Below are positions 1 through 12,579 of a DNA stretch of 64,000 nucleotides, in pieces. Below the pieces are notes generated by a model, which worked only from the letters and a program-made list of their open reading frames with translations, did no database searches and was not told the DNA's origin. The stretch comes from Prototheca cutis (taxonomy: Eukaryota > Chlorophyta > Trebouxiophyceae > Chlorellales > Chlorellaceae), in the NCBI GenBank assembly GCA_002897115.2, contig BCIH01000010.1:403475-467474 (forward strand). The letters run 5' to 3'. Each line of letters starts with the position of its first letter. The stretch's first letter is position 1. The position numbers were made by a program, and so were the translations under genes.

Positions 1-34
1 GCCGCGAGCGGCGCTGCCCGCCGGCAAGTGCGCG

Positions 35-3000
35 ATGGATCCGGCCTGCACAAGGACCGCGGCGGGCCACCAGCCTACAGGGCCCAGCCCCGCTCAGGAC
101 AAGCTCGACGCCGTATGGGACTGCTTTGTGCCGGCGGCCAGGGATGCGCTGCTGGCAGCTCCAGAGCAAGGACCGCCCACGCCGCTCCTGCTTTCCGATG
201 CCGACTGCCAGGTCCGCTTTTTGACCTTGATTGCGTGGGCCCCAGGAATGGAATCGGTTGGTCATTCTATTGTGTGGCTGTATGCACGTGCATGTTCACA
301 GGAGCGTCCATGCAAGTGGTCACACTTCAGGCAGTGCATCCGCACGTGTGCGTGTCGATGTTCTCGGCAAAAATATCCACCCGGGGCTCTCACAGGCTAT
401 TGGAACCGCGACAGTGGTGGTGGCTGTGTTGGTGGGCTGGCCTGTGGGCGCACTGGAACTCCTGCTCGGTGCACCCTGGCCCGAGCTGGTCCGGGCGGGG
501 CTCAGCGCCTTGGGGCCCCCGCATCCCGAGCCGCAGCCGCAGCCTGATTCGAGCGTCATCAGTGCTACGCTCGACCCACGGCTGTTGGATACGTGCGTAA
601 AATTTCTGGCGACCCACGAGCGCTGGCTGTCCCCCTGCCCTTTCTTTTGTGGCGCGCTTGGCAACGGTGTCGATGAGAATGCGGTTGAACGCCACGCCGG
701 CGGTGGGCGAGGAGTCGGTGGGGACGAGGATCTCGTTGGGTCCTCCCACACACCCATCGTCCATGACCCATCAAGTCTCACTCGGTGGCAGCGACGACAC
801 CTAGCCACAGCCGCGCTGCAGGGGACAACGGCCCTGCATGCCGCGGCCATAACTGCCGATCCGGATGTCCTGTCCTTGCTGCTGCGGAGCGGCGCGAACG
901 CGAACGCGCGGTCCGGCACGGGTGAGTTGCCCATCCAGGTCCTCGGTGGCTGGTCGGCTGCCGGCTGGCCGCTAGACGGGGACGGGATGGGCGACACGAT
1001 GTCTGGACAACCAAACTCTCAAGGTGCACCAATGACAGCACACCCCTCCAGTGCCAGCAAGAAGCTACGTCGCAGGGATCATGACAACGGCGACGACGAC
1101 GCGTCCTGGACAATACGTTGCCAAGCCGCCGAAGACCGGGACCTGAAGTTGCGCATGTGCCGGCGGCTGCTCTACGAAGCGCCGCTGCGCTGGACCGGCG
1201 GCGGCGGCGGCGGCGGCGGTATTGTCGTGTCGTGGCTGCTCAACCTACTGCACCTGCTGCTGTGCATGCTGGGCTGCTGGGCCGGGCCGCTGCGGTTCGA
1301 GCTCGGCGAGCTTCGCCTGACGAAACGTACCACGGCACTGGCGGCAGCAAAACTAGAATTGGAAAGAAAGAAAGTGCTGCTGGAACTCGACAAACTCCAC
1401 GAGGAACTGGGCCGTGGCGAGCGGCTGTTATCTGAGCTCGCACACGAGGCGCTGCCGGGTGACGTTGGTCACGGGAGTGCCGTTGTGGGCATGTCGACGT
1501 CGGCGGCAGTGGCCGGCCCTAACAACGGCGCAGGTACCGCCATGGCAGCAGTACCGCTGGAGCGGCCCCTTTCACCTCNCATCACTCCTTCGCACTGTAG
1601 TCCAGCGCCGATAGAAAAGGCGGGGTCTCCAGGTTCCCAGTCCGCTAGTCCAACATCGGCGTTGCGCCAGGGCCCGGCCTGGACACAGTGGGAGCATGCC
1701 ATGAGTCTCAGCAGCCATGGCAGCGGCGGCGGCGACGGCGACGGCGGCCNCCGGGGACTAGGTGGCGACCGGGACGGTGACGTGCCTTATTCCCTGACCT
1801 CGGGCTCGCGGCGGAGCATGCTCTCCGGCATGAGCAGCATGTCCCTGCCACCGGGATACTCCTATAATGATAGCGGGCTCGAAGAACCAGGATTTGTCGC
1901 CGAGGTGGTGGCGGCCCAGGGCGCCAGCAGGGTGCCGAGCATCGCCATGACCCCTGTCCTCGAAGCGGGCGTTGTGGTCGACGATACTGAATCAACCCTC
2001 CCGGGCTCCGAGCCCGTAGCATGTTTGTCCAATGCTGGTACTGGATCCACCACAGCAGGAGCTGCAGCTCCGCTGGCTGCTGCTGCACCCCTGCCGGAGC
2101 AACCGGAGATTCTCTCCCCCACGTCACCCTCGACCTCCAAGTCCCTTGCGGCGGAAGCTAGAGACGCATTTTCATCTGCACTCGAGGCACTGCACGAGCT
2201 TCGTGTGCCCCCGACCGGCGGCGTGTCGATGGCCGCAGTTGTGGACGGACAACTGGTGCTGCCAGAAGGACAGGTGTCCGTCCCCGCCGGCACCATCGCC
2301 CGAGTCTGGGCGGGCCTGGCGGAGGCTGCAGCAGCCGAAGCCAGCCGTTTGGGTTGCTCGGGTTCCGAAGCCGTTGCATTGCACGACACGAATGCGGCCC
2401 GACAGGCCCTCCACAGTTTGATTGTGGCTGAAGGGGGGAATAACGCTGAGTTTGCGTCGGAAATAGCCAATATCGCATGTCGCGCGTCAGCGGCGGAGCT
2501 GGAGCTGCTGCTGTCGACAGTCGCTCGCAGGCCTGCGACGCCCACGGCCGTGCGCAGGGCCCGGCAAGCCGCTGCCTTCTGGGACGAAGCCGTTAAAGCC
2601 ATGTCACCCGGACACAGCACAAGCACCGAGGAAGGAAACATGCCCGACAGCGATACTGCGCTGGCGCCGCCTGGTCTGGCAGCGATTTGCCTGCTGGCCT
2701 GGGCGGCCGCCGCGGAGGCAGACCTCGTGCTGGAAGCCGCCGTCAGCGGCGCCNGGGACAAATTGACAGCGCTGGGTCATAGGGAAACGGCTGTGCTGCT
2801 GCTGGCCAGTGAATTGGACACCAAAACAGTTCGGCATGATGCTCCGCTTCCTCATCGGATGGCTGACTGGCATCACGCTGCGATGGACATCGTTGTCGTC
2901 CCGGAAGCACTGCCCGAGCCCACCGAGGCGTATCTCGACCGACTGCAGTCGGCGCTGGACCTCCATGGTGCAACAGCTTCGCAGCGCTGCGCTGCCGCAG

Positions 3001-6000
3001 CCCGTGCCGCACTGGAAAGCGCCTCGCACGAGCTCGCAGCACGGCGCGCGCTCGAGGCGGCGCTGACGGCATCGGAGCCAGAGCCCCGGGCGCTGGATGC
3101 TGCGGCAGCCGAAGCGGTCGAGTGGTCGCGCCTTCAGGCCATGGCCGCTGTCGCGCAGGATGTCGCAGCAGACTTGCGCCGTGCACGGACGAGGACGCTG
3201 GATCTCGTGCAGGCCATGTCGATGGCCCTTGTTCCAGATAACAGCGATTCGTCTTCGCTGCTGCCTTTGAGCAGTGCCGATGGGTGCGATAAGGATGCAC
3301 AGGTTGGTGTCACTCCGGACAGCAATGCAGACGAGCTCGTCGACGCACAGAAGAGCAGCCTGCGGCGCCTGGCCGCTTTGACCCCGGCACTGGAGACTGG
3401 CGATGGGGGGCAACCCCCAAGCCCGGCATCCCCCGCCGGCCCAGGTGACAGCGAGGCGTTCTTGCACAGTCCAAACTCTGTGCTGCCCAAGACAAAAGAC
3501 AGTGGTGCCGCTGGTGGTACTGCAGGGCCATTGGCCCCTGCGCTGCGGCGCCTGGCCGCCTGCGAGTCGGCAGCTCGGCGGCTGGCCGTGGCATTGCATG
3601 CTCAGGCCGCCGCCGCCGAGACCGCGGGCGTGCTGCGCTCAGCACTTGTGTTATTGGACGACGGTGAGCCAGCGCCCGCGTTGGATGGGCGTGGTACAAT
3701 GCAGTCCAACGGCCATGAACATTCCGGAGACCTGGCTTCGCTGGAGGGCCTGGTCACCGCGGCGGACGACGTTCTGCGACGAGCCNCGGCCAGCCGGGCT
3801 GCATTTGCAGAGTGCTGGGAGGCCCTGGGGAAGGAGTTTGACTTTCTGCAGGGGGGCCCGGGGGATGGCGAGCGTGAAGCTTCCAAGAAGTCCTCCCTCT
3901 TGCTTGAGAAGAAGGATGTTCCCAGCAGCGATGATCAACCGGACGGCCGGCGCACCATCGCAGATACCATCCCCGGTGGCCCCGTCCCGGGTGAATCCAT
4001 TGGAGCCGTGCTAGATACGGGCACGGCAGCTCTAACAGAGCTCCTCGCCACCTCGCGGCGGCGGCTGGCGCGCGGACGCGCCGAATCTGACTTGACAAAA
4101 GCCCTAAAAATGGCAATGACGGCTGCTTCGGCACCTGAGGGGGAAGGTATTCTGCGAAGGTCGCTGGCGAGTGCAGAGGGTGTGCCGGGCGTAGACCCCA
4201 GGCTCTTGAATCGCGTCATCGAGGCCGCCGACCGCATGGCCGCCGCGGCAGCCGCCAGCCGCGCTCTGCGTGATGCCGTGCTTCACGTCTCCGACGCGCT
4301 GGCCATGCANGGCGGTGCACTGAGCCCTGGGCGGAGCGACATGCAGGCACGGTGCTCGGCGCTGGCGACGGCCCTGGCCGCCGCTCGCGGGTTTGACTGC
4401 CTGGGGGGCCAGGCCACCACGGCCGCAGAGGTGCTGTCCCGCGCAGAGGCGGCCNGCGCGTTGCATGGCAACGATGATGCTCTGGCAGTGGTGACTGGCG
4501 TTCATGGCAGCGCAGGCACGGCTCACAGAGTGACGAAAGCCCAGAAAGTCGGGGCTGGCGGAAAGAGTGTTGTGCGATCGGCAGTGGGTGCCAAATCATT
4601 ATCCAGTAGCCAGCTCGCCAGCGATGAAGATGGCGACGAGACCCCCTCGGCCAGCAGCGCATCCAGCGGGACACTCGACCTGTCAAGTGCTGCTGCGGCG
4701 ACAACGAATGCGGTTCCGAGCCCGCCGAAGGCCCATCCTCCTGGAAAACCCGGAGCAGGGGCCCCCCAGCAGCAGCGGGCCGTGGCGCGGCTGAGCCCGC
4801 TGACGCCCGTTGCCGTCGAGACGACCCCCGCCTTTGTGCCTTCTCGCACCTCCTCACCCCTGGTGCTGAGGAAGAAAAGCCGGCAGGCTGGGCCCGTGCT
4901 GGTTGTCACCAAGGACCGGGCACCGGCCCAGAACCCTCGCAGCAAGCCCGTCCGGGCAGAGTTGTCAGCACATGCGCTCGCAATGGCACCCTTGCCCCCG
5001 AGCTCAGCCCTCGACACTCAACTGGTGAGAATTGTGTGGGTGGGTTGGGGGTTGTGGGTGGCCATTGTGTTTATGGGTGAGAAAAAGGGGGTAGAGGGAA
5101 CGACGAGGTGTGCTGTGGTGACACTGTGCGAGGGGGCTGCGCGGACGCTGCCAGACGCAATCCCACACATCATTGCATGATCTCATTTTCCACCATTGCC
5201 CACAGGCTGCCGGGACACAAGGCCGAGTCATGGGGGCGCCCGGCGTTGGAGCGCCCTCTGGGGGTGCACCCGCCGTGTCGCATGATGCTGCAGCAGTGAA
5301 CCGAGCCGGCGGCGGCCCATCAACGCAGGAACAGCCCGGCGGCGGTGGTGCCCACGGCAGGTCGAGGCCACAACAGGCTGTGCGCTCCCTCGCCAGCGCC
5401 CCTGGACCAGGGCGGGCCGCAGAGCCATGTCGGTACTTTGCGAAGGGGTACTGCCAGGAGGGACGACGGTGCCGGTTTGCCCATGGAGCGCCTGTCGGAC
5501 GCGCCGGCGGTTCCGAGCCGGCGCTCGGCAGCCGAGAGGAGCGCACCACTCCGCACCAGGGGACAGCCACCAAGCCCCACGCCGGCCCGACCCGGCAAGT
5601 TGCTCCACAACAGGTGACTGTACCACCTACGCACCTCGCGTCAGCGGCACCGATGAGTCGGCCTCCGTCCCGCCAGCTGCCGCGGCCGTCGCACGGCCTG
5701 CTCTCCCCGCCTGACCGCGCCCCGCTGCATCTTGCAGCCATGGACCCAGACCCCGTGGCGCAGCAGTTCGGTCCGTCTACCACAGTGCCATCCCCACCGG
5801 CGCTGCTGTCCCTGCCGGGCACATTTGCCTTTGGCGCGCCTGGGTTCCAGGCGTTTGCCGCCGGTGGCGTGATCGGCGACAGCGGCGCTTCTCCCGCCGC
5901 AACGCGCCCGGCCNCTGGCATGGGGCCTTTGACCCAGGACCCAGGCGAGGCCTGCAGCAACCTGGGTGCTGCTGGCAGCAACTTGTCAGAGCCCCTCGGT

Positions 6001-6057
6001 TCGCTGATCAACCTCGCACTTCCGCAGTTTTTGCGGGGCGAGGAGTTTGGGTTCTGA
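35..6057 (+). CDS. Ankyrin-repeat and CCCH zinc-finger large protein
   Basis: Proposed exons are 35..211, 396..596, 822..5024 and 5206..6057, about 1,810 codons, all joined at phase 0. The frame is open upstream of the ATG at 35 to the window edge, so the true start may lie outside. After the 597..821 intron the protein reads GTTALHAAAI and LLLRSGANANARS, a recognisable ankyrin repeat. A hydrophobic stretch follows near 1225-1290 and then a charged, coiled-coil-like helix (1320-1450). The long middle is Ala/Ser-rich and looks disordered or helical. The last exon carries CRYFAKGYCQEGRRCRFAH near 5428-5484, a CCCH zinc finger (C-x7-C-x5-C-x3-H) that normally binds RNA. Plant TZF proteins also pair ankyrin repeats with CCCH fingers, but in two tandem fingers and a much shorter chain. 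Several n bases fall in exon 3. The first donor (gtccgc) is weak. The function is inferred only as RNA-related. Confidence 0.6.
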
Positions 6058-6667
6058 GCGGTCGCCCCTGGGTAAAGGACTGCAGGCAGACCGCACTGCT
6101 CGTCGCACTCTTCATTTTCGCATTATACTTTCCGCTGCGGCATACAAGGTGCGCAGCTCACACCCACCCCTCCTGCACTTGCCTGTGCATCTCTCCCCTG
6201 TCCATACTCATGTCTCGATGTGCGTACGTGCATTGTATGCCGTGCACGTCCCGCATCTGTCCATTTCTTCTCTCACCCATTGTCACGGCAGAAGCCTGCC
6301 GACGCACTCTTCTTTCCATACTCGTGTGTATTTCCCTGCTGTGATGGCGCTGTGGTGCCAGGCCTTGCCACCACCGGGTTGGAGGCCACGCAATGCAATA
6401 CTCCTGGCCGTGGGAGCAGGACCTGGGCCACCCGTGGCACCTCTCTACCACTGGAAACCTGTGTTTACCTGGCATCTGTACATGTTCCTTCTTGTCCACA
6501 ACGCTGGAGATGGGGAGGAGGTTCAGAATAGGCACGGCCCAGCAGAGCGTGATGCAGCCCGAAAGAGGTTGGTTTGCATGGGCAGGGTCACAGGATGGCT
6601 TGGGCAGAGGGCGCACGTGGACGAGCCCCCCTCCTGCAACGCCAAGCTGCCGACCCTTTCCTTGCAC
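6058..6667. other. Intergenic spacer between convergent genes
   Basis: This 610-base stretch separates the 3' ends of the CCCH protein and CPP1. It is pyrimidine-rich with several cat/cac runs and has no open frame that looks coded. It should hold both 3' untranslated regions. No repeat or RNA gene was seen. Confidence 0.5.
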
Positions 6668-8018
6668 TCACTTGAAGCACAGAGCTACAAATCCCACAAA
6701 TAGGAGCGTGAGAAAGGCAAATGGTCCCTGCGTGCCCCAGTGTGCCGGGAACATTGGGACATACGATGCAACCAGATAGGCCGGCACGGCGCCAATGACA
6801 GCAGCGGCCACGACGGCCAGGGCTGCTCCAAACACGGCGTGGTTCCCCAGGAAAGGGCCCTCGGGGTTGCGCCGCATGCGCTTGTCATACATGCGCCACG
6901 TGGAGAACGCCAGGCCCGCCACGACGGGGAGCGTCGGCTCGCCCGTCATTCCCTGCCAGCCGGCCCAGGTGGCAAAGGCCAGGAGGATGGAGCCGTCGTT
7001 GATCAGCACGCTGCTGTGCACCGAAGGCTCCAGCAGATCCAGGAACCGGCTCCACAACGATTGGCGCTGCGGTTGTTGGGAAAGAAGGAATGGTGGCGGT
7101 CATTTAACAGCTCAGCAGGGTTTGAGACTGGAGGGGCAGTACCCTCCCACACAGACACGCAGACAACCAACACGAGCGCCGACTCCAGCATCCCGCCACG
7201 CACCCTCTCCCCGACGACGTCGGTTTTTCGTCCCCGGTGCGGCGGCTGGAACCCAAACTTGTGTCGTATCTTCATGTGCTGCTGGAGGATGGAGTCCAGT
7301 GCCAGCTCGATCGCCTCCCGTGACGGCGCATGATCCTTGTACTGCTCATACAGAAAGTTCCGGGCTTCCTGCACCTCCTCAAATGAAGCATCGGGTTCAA
7401 GTCCCAGCAGCCTGAAGGAGATGATGGTGTGTGTGTTGGGGGGGGGGGGATGTTGGAAGGAAACAAGAGGTGGGAGCTGAAGTCACGGATTTGAGTTGGT
7501 GTCGAATGAGATCAGGCCGGGCACTGGCGGAGAACATTCCTTTGCCACCCCACCCCTGCCGCCAGGCAAATGTGGTCCCTCGTTGCCCCACACTTGATCT
7601 CATTCAACCAAGCCCATGCCAATGCAAGCAGCGGAACCCTTGCCCCGGATGCACCTGTACGGGTCCCGCTCCCGCAGGCGGGGGAAGATGGGGGCGTCCT
7701 TGGGAACCTGCTGGCTTTCGGGAAGGTCCATCCAGTCGGCGCCAGACTTGGGCACGTGCTGTGGGTGCCTCCTCATCCTGCGCAGTGGGACCAGTGGCAT
7801 GTGCGAAGTGTCAAGTCAACATACAACGGTGTTGGCCAGCGCACACCCACACTTGAAGGCAATGCCGCTCATTCTCACCCCAACGCCCTTCTATTTCACC
7901 TGCATGCCGTTCTTCGGACATGTGGTACGGCGATACTAAATGGATGCGCGTGCACGCGGTTGGTGAGTGGCGCCATGGCATTCATCGCAAACCTGGCCCC
8001 CGGGGCCTGGGCAACCAT
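6668..8018 (-). CDS. CPP1: CPP1-like chaperone of protochlorophyllide oxidoreductase
   Basis: Exons on the minus strand are 8018..7900, 7777..7655, 7411..7204 and 7066..6668, giving 282 codons plus stop with phases 2, 2 and 0 matching. Exon 1 starts MVAQAPGARF and is rich in Ala, Arg, Pro and Ser without acids, as in plastid transit peptides. Next comes the family signature: FPRLRERDPYRLLGLEPD, then a J-like helix (EEVQEARNFLYEQYKDH), then SREAIELALDSIL and KFGFQPPHRGRK. The C-terminal third has three or four hydrophobic segments and ends VALCFK. This is the CPP1/Cdf1 family (DUF3353). In plants it sits in plastid membranes as a holdase-like chaperone that stabilises light-dependent POR in chlorophyll synthesis. 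It faces the SDR gene across a shared ~400-base promoter region. The identification is strong; the first exon is the least certain part. Confidence 0.9.
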
Positions 8019-8414
8019 TGTGTCGACACTGACACGCACACCTCGCGAGCCAATGCGCACTGTGCACAAAATAATTTATACTCCGGTAAATTTCACAGTA
8101 TGCATGTTGCATGCCCGCATCCATGGAGGCCCTGCTCCATCCATGGCCTGGAACCTGTGCACCGACCTCCGGGTTGCACCAAAATGCTTTGCCCACTTTG
8201 CCCCGCGCGCTCGAAGCCAGAGAATCACCTCAGCTCGGAACGTGTCCACCTGCGACTGCCGGGGCCGTACTCGTAATCCACGGCGCAATCCGATCAAACG
8301 TGTGCTCTATCCTGAATGTCGAGGTAATACATCCACGATACAGTTACACTGCACATCGAGCCGGGGAAAGAGGCTTCGGGCTGTGATTTGTGATTGTCGT
8401 CGCAAGTGATCACC
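8019..8414. promoter_or_regulatory. Shared divergent promoter region of CPP1 and the SDR gene
   Basis: These 396 bases lie between two divergent start codons and must hold both promoters. An AT-richer patch, aataatttata, lies near 8070-8080, about 55-65 bases upstream of the CPP1 start codon. It is TATA-like but unproven. No other motif was recognised. Confidence 0.4.
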
Positions 8415-9635
8415 ATGTCGGCCCACCTGTACAAACCCTACTCCATCCGCGGCCAGGTGGCCCTTATCACGGGTACGCGCTACTCCGAGCATTTGATGGG
8501 CTTGTTTACCTACTCGTGAATTGTTTGTGGGATGTTTTCCGGCGTGGTGCGGAGGAATGGGGATGGACAGGACAGGGTAGGCTTTGGTGGACAAGGGGAT
8601 CCGGTCCTCTAGCCCAGGACCCCCATGGCCAAGAGGACTGCAACCCCGCACAGTACCGGGCACACCAATGACCCCCCAAACCCATAAATCCCGCAGGTGC
8701 CAGCTCGGGCATTGGTCAGGCCAGTGCATGGCGATTCGCCGAGGCCGGCACCAAGCTGGTGCTGGTGGCCCGACGCAAGGAACGACTGGAAAAGCTCAAG
8801 GAGGAGCTGACTGCAGAGTACAAGGTGGGCTTGGTTGTGTATTGCCGTGATGGATGCCTTTCGGAAATGCAGTATTGGGTGGCCTCTTGTTTCGTGGAGG
8901 TTGCTTGTGCCGTGGCGGGGCCCAGTGTGATGGATGCGGACCCCCTTGGCTCCGATCGCACCCCGTCCCTGCTCCTCCCTCCCTCAGCCACCCACCAAAT
9001 AACTCTATACGTCCCCATGGCAGATACCCGTGCACATTGAGTGCCTGGATGTCCAGAAGCTGGACGAGGTTGCGGCGCTGCCTGGCAAACTCCCGGCGGA
9101 GTTTGCGGCCGTTGACATTCTCGTGAACAACGCGGGATTGGCACTTGGCACGGCTGCTATTCACGCCAACGACATGGCCGATGCGGTGACGATGGTCAAC
9201 ACCAACATCCTGGGCCTGCTGGCCTTTTGTCGCGCGTTTGTCCCCGGCATGGTCGACCGCGGCCGGGGCCACATCATCAACTTGAGCTCCATTGCTGGGC
9301 ATGAGGCCTACGTGGGCGGCTCGATCTACTGCGCCACCAAGCATGCCGTGGACGCCATCACGGGGTCCGCGCGGCACGACCTCGCCGGGACCCCGGTCCG
9401 CGTCACCGCCATCTCCCCGGGGGCCGTGCGCACCGAGTTCAGCGTGATCCGCACAAAGGGCGACGCCGATGCCGAAGCATCCATCTACGCCGGGTTCGAC
9501 TACCTCACGGCCGCCGACATCGCAGACAACATTGTCTACGCCGCCACACGCCCGCTCCACGTCCAGATCGCCGACATCATCGTCCTCGCGTCAGCCCAAA
9601 GCTCTGCCCGCAACGTTGCCCGGAAAGCTGAGTAG
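8415..9635 (+). CDS. Classical short-chain dehydrogenase/reductase (YdfG-like)
   Basis: Exons 8415..8472, 8697..8824 and 9024..9635 give 265 residues with phase 1 then phase 0 junctions. The Rossmann motif TGASSGIG is split by the first intron. It is followed by LVLVARRKERLEKL, a sequence that usually marks NADP(H) preference. The structural motif VDILVNNAGLALG, the catalytic Ser in NLSSIAG and the active-site Y-x3-K in IYCATKHAV are all present, as is SPGAVRTEF after the active site. This set matches the classical SDR subfamily of E. coli YdfG and its eukaryotic relatives, which oxidise L-serine, L-allo-threonine or 3-hydroxy acids with NADP+. No targeting peptide is obvious, so it is probably cytosolic. 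The family is certain; the substrate is inferred from similarity only. Confidence 0.93.
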
Positions 9636-9969
9636 CACGAGAGAATATGCCATGAGCAGTAGAGCTGCAAAAGAGGGGNAACAGAAAAGTGTGGCTGGCC
9701 AGGTGTCCTGCACTATGCATGGCGTCAAAGCTCCCACATTGAAATGCACCATCATGGCAAGGCTATTTCTGTTGTGTTGCTGAGGCACATGTTTGCTTGT
9801 GCCTGGACCAAACGATCATCACTTTGTGTGTACATGCCCATCACGCACTGTGAGCATGCGTATGTGTCTCTAAAACGAGTTTTAGATTCTTAAACAGCCG
9901 GCTGCCTGGTGGCAAAGAGACTGTTCTCGGGGCAAAACACGTTCATCATCAAATGCATCCGTCCAGTGC
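9636..9969. other. Spacer between convergent SDR and NUP50-like genes
   Basis: This 334-base stretch holds the two 3' ends. It is AT-richer than its neighbours and contains one n. No coding or RNA signal was recognised. Confidence 0.5.
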
Positions 9970-10298
9970 TCAGACGTGGTCGATGATGGCCGTGCGCAGC
10001 TTCTTCACAGCTTCCGCGTCCTCGCACTTGATGACGTACATGCCCTGCTGCACCGAGCCTCCCGCCGCGTTTGCGAGCATCATGATGAGATTCTTCGGTG
10101 TCTTGGGATTCGTCTGGGGCTTGAGCCCTTGGAGCAGCGGCGCGTTGATCAACACCCGGCCTGGGGATGTGGGTTTTTCGGGGGAGTTTTTGCATCGTTG
10201 GCTTTGGGGGAATTTGGGCTCCCGTAGTTTCGTGTCTCCTACGGGTCAAAACCCCCAGCCCCCGAACACATGCGAGTACACGCACACGCGCGCGCGCG

Positions 10299-10362
<64 letters not shown>

Positions 10363-11565
10363 GGTGTCTGTGGTGAAGACCAGGTAGGGCCTGCCGCCCG
10401 ACTTGGACTGGCGGAGGGTGAGCACGCCCGCCCCCCTATCCGCCCATTTTTTTTCAGGCGTGGCACTCAGCACCGTCACTCGTTGCTTCAGAAGCACGTC
10501 AACATCAGAGGTCTCGATCTGAACCTCCTGCTTTTTTTGGGGGGGGGGGGGGGGGGGGCAGGGCCCGAGCACAACGGCGTCACCAGGGGATCCCACTTCT
10601 GTCAGCTGTCAAATACAGCCAGAACCTCTCAACACTGCACCCATGTCAACATCCACCCCGTACAAAGCATCACAAAATTATTGGCGCTTCACCATACCAA
10701 TCACCCACCTCGGGTTCGTCCTTTTCAGGTTCATCCTCTTCCTCCTGGGCGGGAGCGGCGGCGCCAATGGCCGGGCCAGCCCCAAAACTAAACACCGGTG
10801 CACTGGATGCCCCAAACGCGGGTGCACTGCTGCTGGCACCAAAATTGAAGAGGCCGCCGGCCGCCGGCGGCGCTGCGGAGACGGTGGCCGTGGTCATCAC
10901 GCTGAGTGAGTGCGTCGCCGAAATTGCACATGGGGGCATAGCAGCAGCACATCTGTTGAGAAAACAGAGTTGGCAACGTGGCCATGTGCACAGCAAACTG
11001 ATCAACATCCACACAGAGAAACAATCGATCAACACCTGCAGGCTTTGCCGGTTCGTCTTTGGTGCTGCCATCCACGACGTCCTTGAAGTCGGCGAGAAGC
11101 TGCTTAGCATAGTGCAGGTAATCCTCCGCGCCGTGCGTCCACACCTCGTTGGGGTTGCTCAGCGCCTGCTGAGACACCCATCTGCTCGGTGGTGGGGGAG
11201 GCATGCGGTCTGCTTGGGCTGTTGTAGGTGTGTCAGGCCATCGCTGGCACCGGCCGCGCCACCTAAAATCCCCCCCCAAGCTATACTCCACACAATGCAA
11301 GCCAAACCACGCACGCTGAAAATTGTGCGTTCAGGGTCTTTAATTGGGCTGCAAATTTGGCCTGCCTCCCTGGCCCTTCCTGCTCTGTGCGGGTGCTCTG
11401 TAGAGCGGGAGGGCCGAGCTCCCAAACGAGGGTGGGTGGGCTGTCTAGCGGTAATCCCGACGGTCTGAACCCGCCATCGTGCATGAGTTCGTGGAATAAC
11501 CACCCAAATACACTCACCTTGATCGGGAACAGGCCCGTTGTCTCGCTGTTGCGTCGCTTGCTCAT
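9970..11565 (-). CDS. NUP50: NUP50-like nucleoporin with FG repeats and Ran-binding domain
   Basis: Minus-strand exons are 11565..11518, 11168..11036, 10872..10709, 10527..10362 and 10160..9970, about 233 codons plus stop. Phases 0, 1, 0 and 1 agree at all junctions. The N-terminus MSKRRNSETTG is basic, as in NUP50 proteins where it binds importin-alpha. A short helical part (NEVWTHGAEDYL) comes next, then GLFNFG, PAFGASS and VFSFGAG repeats of FG type and an acidic linker. The C-terminus is a RanBP1-type domain: KKWADRGAGVLTLRQ, RPYLVFTTDTG, RVLINAPLLQGL and IKCEDAEAVKKLR. NUP50 acts at the nuclear basket and helps release and recycle importin-bound cargo. The protein is compact compared with the ~450 residues of plant and animal forms. 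A long CA/GT tract begins at the donor of the last intron. Confidence 0.86.
10303..10361. repeat. (CA)n microsatellite at a 5' splice site
   Basis: About 30 uninterrupted CA units lie inside the last NUP50 intron. Read on the coding strand it is a GT repeat whose first units are the splice donor itself. Many GT dinucleotides are therefore possible donors, but only one keeps the Ran-binding domain in frame. Confidence 0.9.
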
Positions 11566-12579
11566 GGTGACGCCCCGACCGGAGTGCACCCAGCAGCCGC
11601 CCCGCAGTGCAGTGGCACTCGTCAATATATTCTTTGGGCGCCCTCGTACGAACGGCCTCAACGTTCAACCCCAGGCACAAACACACGTGTACTCGGTTGT
11701 CACAGTGTGCATTGATCCACGGCAGCCAGCATTGATGGCCTCGGCAATTCCGTGTGCGACCACGAGGTTTCAAAACGCCCTCTGGAAATTTTGCTCTGCA
11801 CTCGCCACAGCGGTGAAGCTGCCTTCAGATCGTGGTTCGCGCAGCAGGGTTTGACCACACCTGAATGATACCTCCTCCTCCTCCTGAGACAGCATCCTGC
11901 TGCTCAAACAATGCATGCAGTCTTTCAATGCCCTAGTGTGCCGGCGTTTGCGGCCCAGGCCCGGCATCATATCGCCAACCCCAGGCCGCTGTTCTTCAAC
12001 GTTACACAGAGGCCCACGCTCGGAGCATGCAAAATTCAATGTCAAGAAATGACAGCAGCCGTGATCATCTCACGCTGTCTAGACAAGGAAAAGGGATGGC
12101 GCTGTGGACGTAGGGGGCAGCCCAGCCAAGGAAGAGCGCACCCTCACAGGCGGCCTGTGGGTCCCTGCTCCTGACAGGTGCGGTTGTAGTGGTGGAGAGA
12201 CGCTGCAGAAGGGCACAACNGTGAGGGGAAGCCTCTCCGGCCATCGATCCCAAGGACGACCCAGATGGCCCGGCCTCGTCAGGGGAAGAAAAGCTTTCAT
12301 CCATTCGACGCCGTCGACCTGCTGCTTCAAGAAAGCGCCACTCCCCAGGGCTGCTGGGTCAAAAGCCAGCGTGAGAGGTCCATCTCACAGCGGTCCTCCC
12401 CTCATCCTCTGCAAGAACCTGTGCAATGGGTGACGGCCGGTGCTTGGTGAGCTGCCGTGATTGATAGGTGCCTTGCTGCTACTATGTGTGGCAACAGGGA
12501 TGGAGCCTTCCTGGGGGAGACCTCCCCTCATGCAGCATCCTGGGCCCTCCACGGCCCTCTCACCGCCCCTCTTGCCCAA
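11566..12579. other. 1-kb stretch with no supported gene
   Basis: This stretch lies upstream of the NUP50-like gene and downstream of the DUF1279 gene. It must contain the NUP50 promoter and the DUF1279 3' UTR. Minus-strand frames near 12065-12330 (containing SSPDEAGPSGSSLGS) and 11770-12045 have coding-like composition. Neither gave a start, splice sites and a family match together, so no gene is called. It could hide a small gene or extra exons. Confidence 0.4.

Noticed and set aside
2604..3599. Long minus-strand open frame opposite the CCCH gene
   Set aside because: It is an antisense shadow created by GC-rich codons, with no family similarity or splice logic.
9890..10596. Open frames of alternating Cys-Val or His-Thr
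   Set aside because: They are translations of the CA/GT microsatellite in a NUP50 intron.
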